From Reticulascus tulasneorum (lineage: Eukaryota > Ascomycota > Sordariomycetes > Glomerellales > Reticulascaceae), in NCBI GenBank assembly GCA_001557505.1, contig LSAX01000002.1, positions 2,790,001 through 2,854,000 of the forward strand: DNA of 64,000 bases, written 5' to 3'. The notes beneath the pieces are model-generated. The model did not search any database. It was not told the DNA's origin and was given only the letters and a program-made list of their open reading frames with translations. The position numbers and the translations under genes were made by a program. This document shows positions 45,137 to 54,554 of the stretch, one piece after another. Within the stretch, counting starts at the first letter, position 1. Every line of letters begins with the position of its first letter.

Positions 45137-47492
45137 ATGGTCGCTATCCCCCAAACCTCCCGGTCACCGAGTCACGACACATTGTCCCACACAAACTCCT
45201 CCTCAGGTCTCGTTTACACGCCCTCGACCAACAAGCAAAACATTCTCACCTCCTCCACCCGACATAACAACCTTCGCTCCTCCTCCTCCACCACCGCCGC
45301 CACCACCACCACCACCCCCCCAGCCGATTACGCTCGAGACGGACCCGTTGCCTCGCTCAGCAATTACCGCCAGCAGCAGCACCACCTCAGCTCATCGTCA
45401 ACCGGTTCTCTCACAAAGGCTCAACGACCCGGCGGCATTCTTGCTTTCGCTGCAGCTGCCATTGACAAGACCCAAAACGCCATTGCAACATTTTCCTCCG
45501 ATCCAGCCGTCCGACCACGCCAGTCCAACTCTGCACTGGGCAGGCCTGCTCTTGGCCCCGACGCTGGATACAGTAATTCAGAACCCAGCAGTCCAGACAA
45601 GGCCTCCCGATACAGAAGCTCGTCCAACTACTCGTCATCGTCGTCGAGCACCCTTCTCAACCAGTCGGCCCCAAACCAGGTGTCTCTGGTCAAGGATCCG
45701 CCCTCCCAACCTTATACGGAGACCGACCCCAACGCACCTCCACCCTACCGCCAACCAAACATAGAGAACAAGATGCATCAAACATCGTCGCGGTTATTGC
45801 GCATGACGGATGATGATAGGCCGTTTACGAAAGTGAGTTGTCTCCCCAGCCGAATTGTTTCCCGTAGCCTGCGGCATGCTCAAGTCTTGGGGGATCGCAT
45901 CGCTCCGCGTCCATCTACTTCACCAGTCCAAACCCGTCTCTTCTGTACTATGTAGCCTCTAACATTTGTGACCAGGATTTCAAGGATCTATTTTCAACGC
46001 TCGTCGTCAGCTTGCTGCCACTTTCCGCGCATCGAGTACGCTTAACTCGGGTAGAGAATACGTTCCTATCTGAAGATGCGATCAATAACTTGGGGTCCCT
46101 CAAATTCTCGCAATCGAACCGAATGCCGGATCCGAAGGACCCGTCCAGAATCGTGACGACTACAACAACCACCACCTTCTCAATGGCGAAGGATATGGCC
46201 CGGTCGATTTGCCAAAGATTTCTCGAGGCAAGGTTTATCGAGTCTGCGGATGGCAAATACCAACAGGTGTACAGCATGAAGGGATCGGTGTGGCAGTTGA
46301 CCCCGAAGGGAGTCACGGTGTTGGATCGTTTCTGCTCTCGAAATGGTATTCAACAAAAGCAGATCTCTGAACTTGTTGGCTCGACGTTGTCCCAGCTGGT
46401 CATCCTCGAGAGAGACAGCCAGACCGACAAGCTGATACACGACCGGGGTACCATCGAGGTCGTCTTCAGAAGATTCATTGGCATTCACGGGTCAAACATC
46501 AAGTCGAGCGTCAGCTCAGCCGATTCGGACTCTCTCAGCGATTACCGAGATGGTCTTACCGGTGTGAAAATGGCGAGCGAGCGCAAAGTAAACGGCAAGA
46601 CGTACAAGGACACTTTCACAGGCAAGGCCGCCACCGATTGGCTCATGGACTGCTGCACAACCGTCGATCGAAGAGAGACGTTTGACATGGCGTCTCTATT
46701 TGTCGAGTACGACTTGATGGAGGCCGTTGCACAGGACCGGGCTTACATGGCACAATATCCTAGCAACAACCTGTGCCAGCCCACCAAGCACGCCATCTAC
46801 CAGCTCACCGCAAAAGGAAAGGACCTCATCAACGGCACCGGTTCAAGGGGTCGAACTTCGGAGAGCGAAAGTGCTGGAATATCCCGGAACGTTATCGCGC
46901 GAGACTCCAACACCCAACGCCTAGACAAGATTCTGAACGACGCGGCACTCCGGTTGCTGTTTAGGGAAAATCTTCGGGAGACGCATTGCGAGGAGAATTT
47001 GTCTTTCTACCTGGACGTGGACGATTTCGTTCGCAGCTGCCGACAAGCAATCCGCACGGCACAGAAGAACCCAAACACCAACTCGATGGACGGAATTAAG
47101 GAAATCATGGCGCAGGCTTATGGGATTTACAACGCATTCCTCGCCCCCGGATCTCCCTGCGAACTGAACATCGATCATCAATTGCGAAACAACTTGGCCA
47201 CTCGAATGACCAAGGCGGTTGGCCAGGATGTTGCCATGATCGATACTCTACAAGAGGTTACCTCCCTGTTTGAGGACGCCCAGAATGCCGTTTTCAAATT
47301 GATGGCCAGCGTATGCTCTCCCATTATACCTCTGTGGCTTATGCGTTCATTTACTGACAAGATATACAGGACTCGGTGCCCAAATTCCTCAGGAGTCCAA
47401 AGTACGAGCAAACCCTGAAGAATTACGATTTTGACTCGATTTCTGGTGGTCGTGCCCTTGAGCGAAGCCAGAGCAGATCGAACCGCAAATAG
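45137..47492 (+). CDS. flbA: FlbA-type regulator of G-protein signalling (DEP-DEP-RGS)
   Basis: Three exons, 45137-45832, 45976-47310 and 47370-47492, give 717 aa. The first 200 residues are low-complexity, rich in Ser, Thr, Gln and Pro, including a poly-Thr stretch. Conserved sequence begins at about residue 213 (KMHQTSSRLLRMTDDDRPFT) and forms a first DEP-type region through WQLTPKGVTVLDRFC. A second DEP domain spans about 427-520 (GKTYKDTFTGKAATDWLMDC). The RGS domain, about 542-700, opens with TQRLDKILNDAALRLLFREN and ENLSFYLDVDDFV; its end is encoded by the small third exon (VPKFLRSPKYEQTL). This order is that of Aspergillus FlbA and yeast Sst2, which act as GTPase-activating proteins for a G-alpha subunit. 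FlbA turns down vegetative-growth signalling to permit conidiation. The DEP region anchors it to receptor tails at the plasma membrane. Start chosen as the first ATG after the CT-rich leader. Confidence 0.94.
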
Positions 47493-48943
47493 TTATTCAA
47501 GTCGATCGCGGGGGCGGTTCCTTTAAAACGACAAAACGTTACGACACTTAGACTTTCGGATCCACGACTTTCTGCGCATTTACCATTACGATACAATCTC
47601 GCCTGCATAGATCCATCTTCCGTCTTCATCGGCATTGGCTAGGCCCACTTTCGGCACTCTCCCTAAACTATAATATCTTGTGCATACCTCCATTTGTGTC
47701 ATCCATATATCCCCATAACGGCGACGACTCTCTTTTCCCGCTCAAGATGTTGCCTGAGACGATAGCTGCTGCCATATGGCCTTTCTGGGAGGGGGTTTTT
47801 ATTTATTTTTCTTTTTCTTTTTGGAAAAACGGAGGCGTTTGAGGGACATCAGCATAGAAAGGTCTCCTGCAGTCGGTGGGGCCTGAAACTTCTGGGCCGC
47901 CACCTTTGTTTTTCGCCAACATTCCATGCCATATTCCATCTTATTTTTGTTTTCTATGTCTTGAATCACATCGGGTGGGAAGGCCTTAGACGAGTGGGAC
48001 CAGGGATGGCCGTGTCCATCCTACATCGAGAGACGAGCGCGAATAGCCACCAACGAGCAATTGTTGACTACCCGAGAAGGGAAAGGGGGGTTGGGAGGGG
48101 ATCATAATCTCGCATCTATGGTCATTCAGTGACTTGGCAGCCTCTGGTGGCATCAAGAAGGAAATGAGGCATCTGGAGCTGGAGCTGGGCGGAGCAGCAC
48201 GATGCGCACTTGATGCCACGCACGAGTCGGGGTTGTACATAAATAGCTGCAAGCACGACCTTTGACCGAGGCGGCTCACACGTCAGCTACTGAAATGAAG
48301 GCCGAAATCAGTTAAAACGTCCAACTTGACCTCGTCTCGATGAAAGGAATGTGAGCTCGTGACCATCGGCCGGACTGGTGGTGTATTTGCCCGAAGGTGG
48401 GCGGAATGGTGGTGAGGAGATTAATGAAGTAGCGCAGCCTTCGTCCACATTCTTGCTCACGACCGGAAATACTGTCCAGCCTGCAGTGCCAGACGCCTTG
48501 TTCGCCTTGTACGCATTCTTTTTGAGGAGCATCCAATTCTAATTGTATGGTAATGTTTTGTCTCACATTGGAGGGACCGGAGCAGACTGCTATTGCATCA
48601 TCTTGCGATGCGTACTTCGCCATCGAGATGGAGTGATTAGGCAAGTCGTCTCTTCTCCCATAAAGCCCAGCTGTCTCTCCTGCATCCTGTGGTTGAGCCT
48701 ACTTCTCACTCACCATCGCCCTTCTCCACGCTCGCTACAGTCTCTTGTGTTTGCCATTCACCTCTAGTCATTCGTTTTCGAGATAACCGCCTCCGAACTC
48801 CGCCCGATTTCTCTCCCGTCTTGTTCTCTCACGGCATCTCAGTCCCTAACTCGACCTAACCACCCCTTGTCTCTCCGCCGTTTACTACTTTTTCGCCATC
48901 AAGTTTTCCCTAAATAATCTATACTCCCCCCTTCGTCATCGCT
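47493..48943. other. Intergenic region, 1.45 kb
   Basis: Holds the 3' region of the RGS gene and the promoter of the wall-protein gene. The final 200 bp (about 48740-48943) is strongly CT-rich, as in leaders of highly expressed fungal genes. No coding frame supported. Confidence 0.6.
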
Positions 48944-49565
48944 ATGTATACCAAGAACATCCTCGTCCTTGGCCTCGCCGCCCTGGCCTCGGCGCAGAGC
49001 AGCAGCTTCGGCTCGCGGAACGGCACCATGACGACCGTGACCGAGGTCGTCACGGCGCTGACGACGTACTGCCCCGAGCCCACGGTCCTGCACCATAACA
49101 ACAGGACGTATGTCATCACCAAGGCGACGACGCTGACCATCACCGACTGCCCTTGCACCCGCACTTACGTATGTATACTCCCTTTCCGGCCCGCAAGGCC
49201 CCCCCCCCGCCGTGGAGTTAGAAAGCAGACATACTAACGCACAGAGACTGTAGACGTCATTCTGCGAGAACGAGCCAAAGAAGCACCACAAGACCAAGGA
49301 CGAGCATGAGCATGAGAAGGAGCACAAGACGGAGCATGAGCATGAGAAGGAACACAAGACGAAGTATGAGCACGAGAAGGAGCACAAGACGGAGGACTAC
49401 CACAAGCCGGGCAAGACCGACAAGGCCGAGCACGAGCCCCCGCATCCCACGGCCACCCACTCTCATACCCACGTCATCGTCAGCGGTGCCCAAGCCCAGC
49501 GTCAGAGCCTATTTGGCCTTGCGATCGCGCTCGGTGCCGCTGCCGTCGGGGCTCTTGCTTTGTAA
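48944..49565 (+). CDS. CCG-6-like GPI-anchored cell-wall protein with His/Glu/Lys repeats
   Basis: Two exons, 48944-49168 and 49254-49565, with an 85 bp intron (GTATGT...TGTAG), give 178 aa. A signal peptide ([18 protein letters not shown]) is followed by [19 protein letters not shown] and [18 protein letters not shown], the conserved Cys-containing core of Neurospora CCG-6-like and other small fungal wall proteins. A fourth Cys lies in TSFCENEP after the intron. Next comes a charged stretch of three 10-residue repeats ([10 protein letters not shown] type), then a His/Thr/Pro-rich region. The C-terminus is hydrophobic ([19 protein letters not shown]), a typical GPI-attachment signal. Inferred location: plasma membrane or wall. 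The His-rich repeats could bind metal ions, which is unproven. The CT-rich leader suggests strong expression. Confidence 0.88.
49302..49391 (+). repeat. Intragenic 30 bp tandem repeat (three units)
   Basis: Three 30 bp units at 49302-49331, 49332-49361 and 49362-49391 each encode a ten-residue block ([10 protein letters not shown] or [10 protein letters not shown]). Units differ by only a few bases, so recent slippage or recombination is likely. Confidence 0.9.
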
Positions 49566-50201
49566 CGGATCCCCGCATCCTGCGTTTCTGTCTCTACAAA
49601 AGAGCGAGGGCAGCCACTCAGGGATTGGGAGGGAGCCGGTCGAGGGCGAGTAGACCTAGAGTCGTTCGCACGTTGCTGGAACTTGGTTTGAGGGGAAAAA
49701 CCGGGAGTACAGAGATAGGTTGGGCTGGCTAGCTGGGCAAAAAAGACGGAGTTCTGCATTTTCAGCATCGTCTGGATGGGACAGGGATAGGTAGACGAGG
49801 TGGCTCGTTCCTCGGGGTCTTCAAACATTTCTTCTTCTTTTCATATAATTTCAGGAGCAATTTTGATTTTCCACCTTTTCTTCTTCTTCTTTGGAAACGG
49901 CGCCTTTGTGGGGAAGATGCTAGTTTCTTGGAATTTGTCGTGAACATGATTATGTGATATCTTACTAAACTCTCCAGGGTATCTAGTACGAATTTATTTT
50001 TCGTTGGTCTCCCAGATATATATCGTGGAAGCTTATTTTGATTTTGCTTCCCACGGCCCCCAAACCCGCTACCCACACCACAATCAGGAAAGGTCCATTT
50101 GAACGAATCATATACGCATGCCCCTCCTATTCGTACAGAGCACGGGTATTCCAGCCATGAAAGGCCACTAGCCGGGCGCCTGAACCGGACCCTCGGGCCC
50201 G
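49566..50201. other. Convergent 3' intergenic region
   Basis: A 636 bp gap between the stop codons of the wall-protein gene (+) and the DUF7053 gene (-). It includes a TTCTT-rich stretch at about 49828-49895. No coding signal. Confidence 0.55.
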
Positions 50202-51326
50202 CTACTCCAATTCGGCGACAAACCCCCCGCGCGACGTCCCCTGCTGACCGGGCGGCCGTTGATGCTGCTGCGTGTCCATCAGCTCGGCAGCCTGCGGCCC
50301 ATGCGCCGATTGAGGTGTCTTCTCATCGTATGGATTCCGCCGCGCGAAGTCGGAATAGTCATCCGCATCAGCCTGGGCGTATCTGCTCGATTCGTTATTT
50401 TGCGCCCGCAGCGCTTGCCACGTCTCCCGTGGTTGCTGGGCCGGGATTGACTGTTGCCCGGAGGACCCGGTTGATGACTGCCGCATCCTCAAGGGTTGAG
50501 GGTATGCGCTTGTCGAGTCCTCGCTTGGTGTTGGGGTCGGAACGCCGTACGGTCCTGCCGGGGCGTATTGTTGCGACTGGTAGGCTTGCTGATTACCTGG
50601 TCTGTAGGGGAGATTGACCTGGCCATCTTGGGGTTTAGAGTAGCTATCTTTCTGTTGATAGTCAGTTGGTGGCATGCCTGCTGGGCCATGATTGCTGGCT
50701 TGGCGTTGATGCTGCTGCTGCCAAGAAAGAACCGAGTCCCGACCAATCTGTCTGTGATCGTGAATCGAGCCGTGGGTACCGGGCCTTGGAGTGGGGTCGG
50801 CGGCCGCCGCCTGCTTCGCCTTCATCTTGAGATGGTCCACCAAAACGGCGTGTGACTTCTTCAGCGTCTTCTTGACGAATGGCGTCATAAAGACATTGCA
50901 TCGCATATCGATATCCTCCCGAATATACAAGCCGGTGACCGGTGCCCCTAGCCCCAACTCAACCGGCTCCTCGGGCTCGCCCGGCAAGGATCCCGCCAGC
51001 GTCCACTTGTCGCGGATGTCGAGCCCCATGGGGGCGTAGCAATGGGTCTGCAACCCATTGGGCAGGTCGTAGAACGCGCAGGTGTAGCTCACGTCGCCGG
51101 TTGCCAAGCCGCCGGGTAGGTAGGAAATTTTGTCGGTGAGGGAGTACCACACACAGTTGAGTTCTTCCGGCGCAGCGTGAGACGGCGGCTTAATTGGATG
51201 GCGCTCTTTCACGAGAGGGTTGAGGTCAATCATCTCGACGTGGTTGTGGAGGAACTCGAGCACGACATCGCGGGGGATACCGGGGGGCAGCGGACTAATC
51301 GTTGTAAAAACGGTTCGTTTGGACAT
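50202..51326 (-). CDS. DUF7053-type conserved fungal protein
   Basis: Single-exon gene, 374 aa. The N-terminal 180 residues form a conserved domain: MSKRTVFTTISPLPPGIPRD, VVLEFLHNHVEMIDLNPLVK, WYSLTDKISYLPGGLATGDV, SYTCAFYDLPNGLQTHCYAP, DIRDKWTLAGSLPGEPEEPV and DMRCNVFMTPFVKKTLKKSH. I recognise this as the uncharacterised fungal DUF7053 family; the alternating strands and the closing helix (FVKKTLKKSHAVLVDHLKMK) are reminiscent of START/SRPBCC lipid-binding folds, but that is inference. The C-terminal half is disordered: Gln/Pro/Ser-rich with many QQ pairs. Starts at the first ATG, and the whole domain lies in one exon. No assigned function or pathway. A pyrimidine-rich leader lies upstream on the minus strand (about 51780-51920). 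Confidence 0.88.
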   Translation of the reverse strand: MSKRTVFTTISPLPPGIPRDVVLEFLHNHVEMIDLNPLVKERHPIKPPSHAAPEELNCVWYSLTDKISYLPGGLATGDVSYTCAFYDLPNGLQTHCYAPMGLDIRDKWTLAGSLPGEPEEPVELGLGAPVTGLYIREDIDMRCNVFMTPFVKKTLKKSHAVLVDHLKMKAKQAAAADPTPRPGTHGSIHDHRQIGRDSVLSWQQQHQRQASNHGPAGMPPTDYQQKDSYSKPQDGQVNLPYRPGNQQAYQSQQYAPAGPYGVPTPTPSEDSTSAYPQPLRMRQSSTGSSGQQSIPAQQPRETWQALRAQNNESSRYAQADADDYSDFARRNPYDEKTPQSAHGPQAAELMDTQQHQRPPGQQGTSRGGFVAELE

Positions 51327-52845
51327 TGTATGAATTGGCCGGTGGAGACCATAGGAGGACGATTCGCAGCAATGGAATTACTCGGAGGCTTGGGGAGGGG
51401 GGTGGAAGCAAGGCTGTGAGAAAATGGCTTTCGGTAGGTTTATTAAGTTTTGTAGGCGTGGTGGGGTTGTGGGATGAGATGGATGGAAGGATGGAGGGGT
51501 CGGCAGAGACCTTTTAGTTTCGGGGACACACAGGCAAATGGTGTCGGGGCCAAGAGCTCGTGTAGGAATACACACTCTTGCAGAAGGAGGCTGAGGGAAC
51601 GAGGCGGACGGGGCTTTTGGGGATAATGAATGAGTAAGGTAACGCCGTGCGGACATGGGGTTCCACCGCGCGCCGTAATGAACTGGATGGAGGCCGAGCC
51701 GATCCTCAGACTGGAGAAGGAACTTTAGAGAAAGCCTTGACACTTCCCGGTTATTAGGTCGCTTCGCTCTGAGGTGCTGTGCCGTGAATCCTTCGGGGAT
51801 AAGAGAGAAAGAAAGAGAGAGGTTGCGAGAGAAACCTTTAAGGTCTAGTGTGATGCAAAGACAGGCTCAAGGGCAGAGAAAGAAGAGAGAGAAAAAGAAG
51901 AGCAGACAAAAAGATTGGGACAAAAGGGGATATAGAAGACCGGTGACCTACCGCACCCGTCACGAGCACCACCCCCCCCAGGTTGGAGAACGGGATAATC
52001 AAAAGAGATATCGAGGGGAAAACAGGAGGACACGAGGCTCAACGTGTCCAAGCAGAGAGACTTACTCGCCCAGGAACCACGGCGCCCCGGGGCTCACCAT
52101 GGATGACCAAACATGTTAGCAAGCCGACTAACACCATTCACCTATTCAGGGCCGGCAAGGTCTCGGCCGAGGGCTAAGAATAAACCTGGCCTGGCGTGAG
52201 GATGACGAAGTATAAGCACGTGTATGTACATGCGTATATCCATGCCTCCTCATCCAGTTCTGTGTTTTGCAGGACACGGACAGGCATGTTACCCATAAGA
52301 CAAAGTCCACGCCACTCGGTGTTTGTCAGTGTCTCCGTCGACTGGGGGGCCCCCCTCCTATTCGCACAGCTGGCGCCAGACAAAACAACTGCCGAAGGGT
52401 GGGTGGCGGCCAGGTCGAGGGGATTATGCTTTGGGATCACAGAGAGGTGAGAATTTAGGGTCTCGGACAGAGAAGAGCCCAACGCGATGGATGGGATGCG
52501 ATGGGAAGGGAAGGGGAAAAGAAGAGGATCCAAATCCCCCTAGAAAATCAGCCCCCCCCTCCTCCCCCCTCTTCAGACCCCTTTCACCCCTTCCCATATT
52601 CCTACCTTGGGTAGTTCTGCTGCCTTGGGATTACTAGCCTCAGCTCATACCGGATTTCACGAGGATCCCGATCCGCCGCCCGCCGCCGCCGTAGCGATAT
52701 GGGGTGGTGGGATAAAAGAAATTCATTTTTGGTGGTCGCACAAAGGTTCTTTCCGCCCCCCCTTCTGCCTGCCTACCCCTTGATAGCTTCTACAGGATGC
52801 CCTTCGGGGCGGCGAGGTGTAACGTCGTTTCTGCGGGGGCCGCCC

Positions 52846-52896
52846 TGTGTGCGTGTGTGCGTGTGTGTGTGCGTGTGTGTGTGTGTGCGCGCGTGC
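52846..52896. repeat. TG/GC dinucleotide microsatellite
   Basis: About 50 bp of (TG)n with occasional GC steps. Alternating purine-pyrimidine sequence of this kind can adopt Z-DNA. Confidence 0.85.
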
Positions 52897-53526
52897 AGTT
52901 GCGTTGCCAAAAGGTTAATTAGTAGTCAAGCCGGAGACTGGGTGTGTGTGGGTGGTGGCCTAACTGGTGAATCAATTGGCGGCTGTAGGCGCTGCGGCAA
53001 TCTTGGCCCCCCCCAAAGGGTTACGCAGGACCTCACCCTTACCCAGGTCGGGTTTCGCTACTTGCTTAAGCAGCTGACAACTAGACTAATTAGTGAAGTA
53101 TGTAAGTGACCGACTGGCCTAGCTGAGTTGTGGATGGAGAAACCGTTGCGTGCTCCAATTCTCCCATGAGGCCGGGGCCGAGTGTCCCTTGTGTCGGGAT
53201 TAGATTAAACTCACTCACTCACATGCTATACCTTAATTACTACGCAGTACAGGCACACAACCCCGTGCGGGCTGAACAAAACCTCAAACTACCTGGGTAG
53301 TTTAATAACTGGGCTTCGTAGCCTGGTCTGCCCTATCTACATCCCTCCTATCTAATCTGTATGTACATTCCTTGTTACCTTTTGTACATATGTACCACCT
53401 CTCCGACTGGTGAGTAATTGTAAGCCTGCGTAAGTGGGAAATCGTCTCTTCGTTGGGTCAGCCTCGGCGGCCGTCCGACGCTTCGCTTCGAGGGTAAGCC
53501 TCCCCTCAGCTCGTCATCTTTTTTTC

Positions 53527-53564
53527 GTATGTATGTATGTATGTATGTATGTATGTATGTATGT
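53527..53564. repeat. (GTAT)n tetranucleotide array
   Basis: About nine perfect tandem copies of GTAT, followed by GTAG and a short (CTGG)n run. Useful as a polymorphic marker. Confidence 0.9.
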
Positions 53565-54554
53565 AGCTGGCTGGCTGGGCATACGACATGCATGCTTAAA
53601 TCCTGTCCGTTTGGTCCCCGTACCTTACTTCCTTACCTATGCATGCCCGGACTAATCACCTCCTATCTACCACGCATTGTATCCATCCATCTGACAAGGC
53701 TTCAAGGTACCCAGTCGCAGCAGCGTTCTTGCATCTTGGAGCCCCGGGCATTTGCTTCTTTTGTCACCCCACCCACCCGCACCGCGCCCGCGCTTGCCAG
53801 GATCTCGTCACCAACCAGCACCTTGCTGCGGTCAGCGGAAGTGGCACCAGCCGACGCGAGGGTGTCGTTGGTTAGGTCGTACCGCTTGCCGCAACGAGGT
53901 GGGAACTAATTAGGTCTCTTTCTCTACCAATGTATCTCTTGCGAGTGGTGGGGATACAGGCAGATTCCTGCTGACTGGTCCAACTTCTCTCTCCTTGTCT
54001 GTCTCGTTTCCTGGTACCATAACCCTTTTTTTCTTGTTCTTCTTCTTTTCTTTCCGTGTGTGTGTGGTAATACCAGGGATGTTACGTGTACATGGACAAG
54101 TAAGCTTGAACCCCGCAAAACCAACCTAAACCTAACTTAATACAAATCATCTTGCTTGTACCCGTCTTTCTTAGTACTACGTAGGAGTAGTAGCAGGCAG
54201 TAGTACGAAGTAGCTGCTCCGCTCGTATGCGCAGCGCCTTGCATGTCCGACTTCTTCTTGCCCTTCGTCGAATATGCAGTGCGCTCGAAGCGGGTTGCTC
54301 ACGCAGCCGCCCGTGGGGGTTAGTTAGTTCCAGCGTTTCGTTTGATTAAAGACTTCCTCCAAGACTCCTGTTTGGCTGCTTCGTCCCGCACGACCACAAA
54401 ATGTAAGCAGGAGGCTGCCTTTGTCAGCTTTTCTGCCCCTGGTCGCTACCGAACTACAGAGCTGTAGTGCAGTGATGTGATACACACTCGCATCTCTCGT
54501 AACGACGACGGCTCTCTAGTGCATGTGTATGTGGTACGTATATTGTAGTCTGAC

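Larger units (their letters stand above)
51327..54554. other. Intergenic region, 3.2 kb, rich in microsatellites
   Basis: No supported gene. It contains the promoter of the DUF7053 gene, with a purine-rich tract on the plus strand (51790-51920), a TG-rich tract (52846-52896), a TATG tetranucleotide array (53527-53564), a TACCTTACTTCCTTACC stretch (about 53620-53638) and TAGTACGTAG-type words (54175-54215). Confidence 0.6.

Noticed and set aside
45036..45764. 242-codon Pro/Thr-rich plus-strand frame
   Set aside because: Shadow of the low-complexity first exon of the flbA-type gene in another phase; it does not continue into any conserved domain.
48899..49493. Minus-strand frames opposite the wall-protein gene
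   Set aside because: They mirror the repeat-rich coding strand (poly Leu/Val/Cys patterns) and have no splice or domain support.
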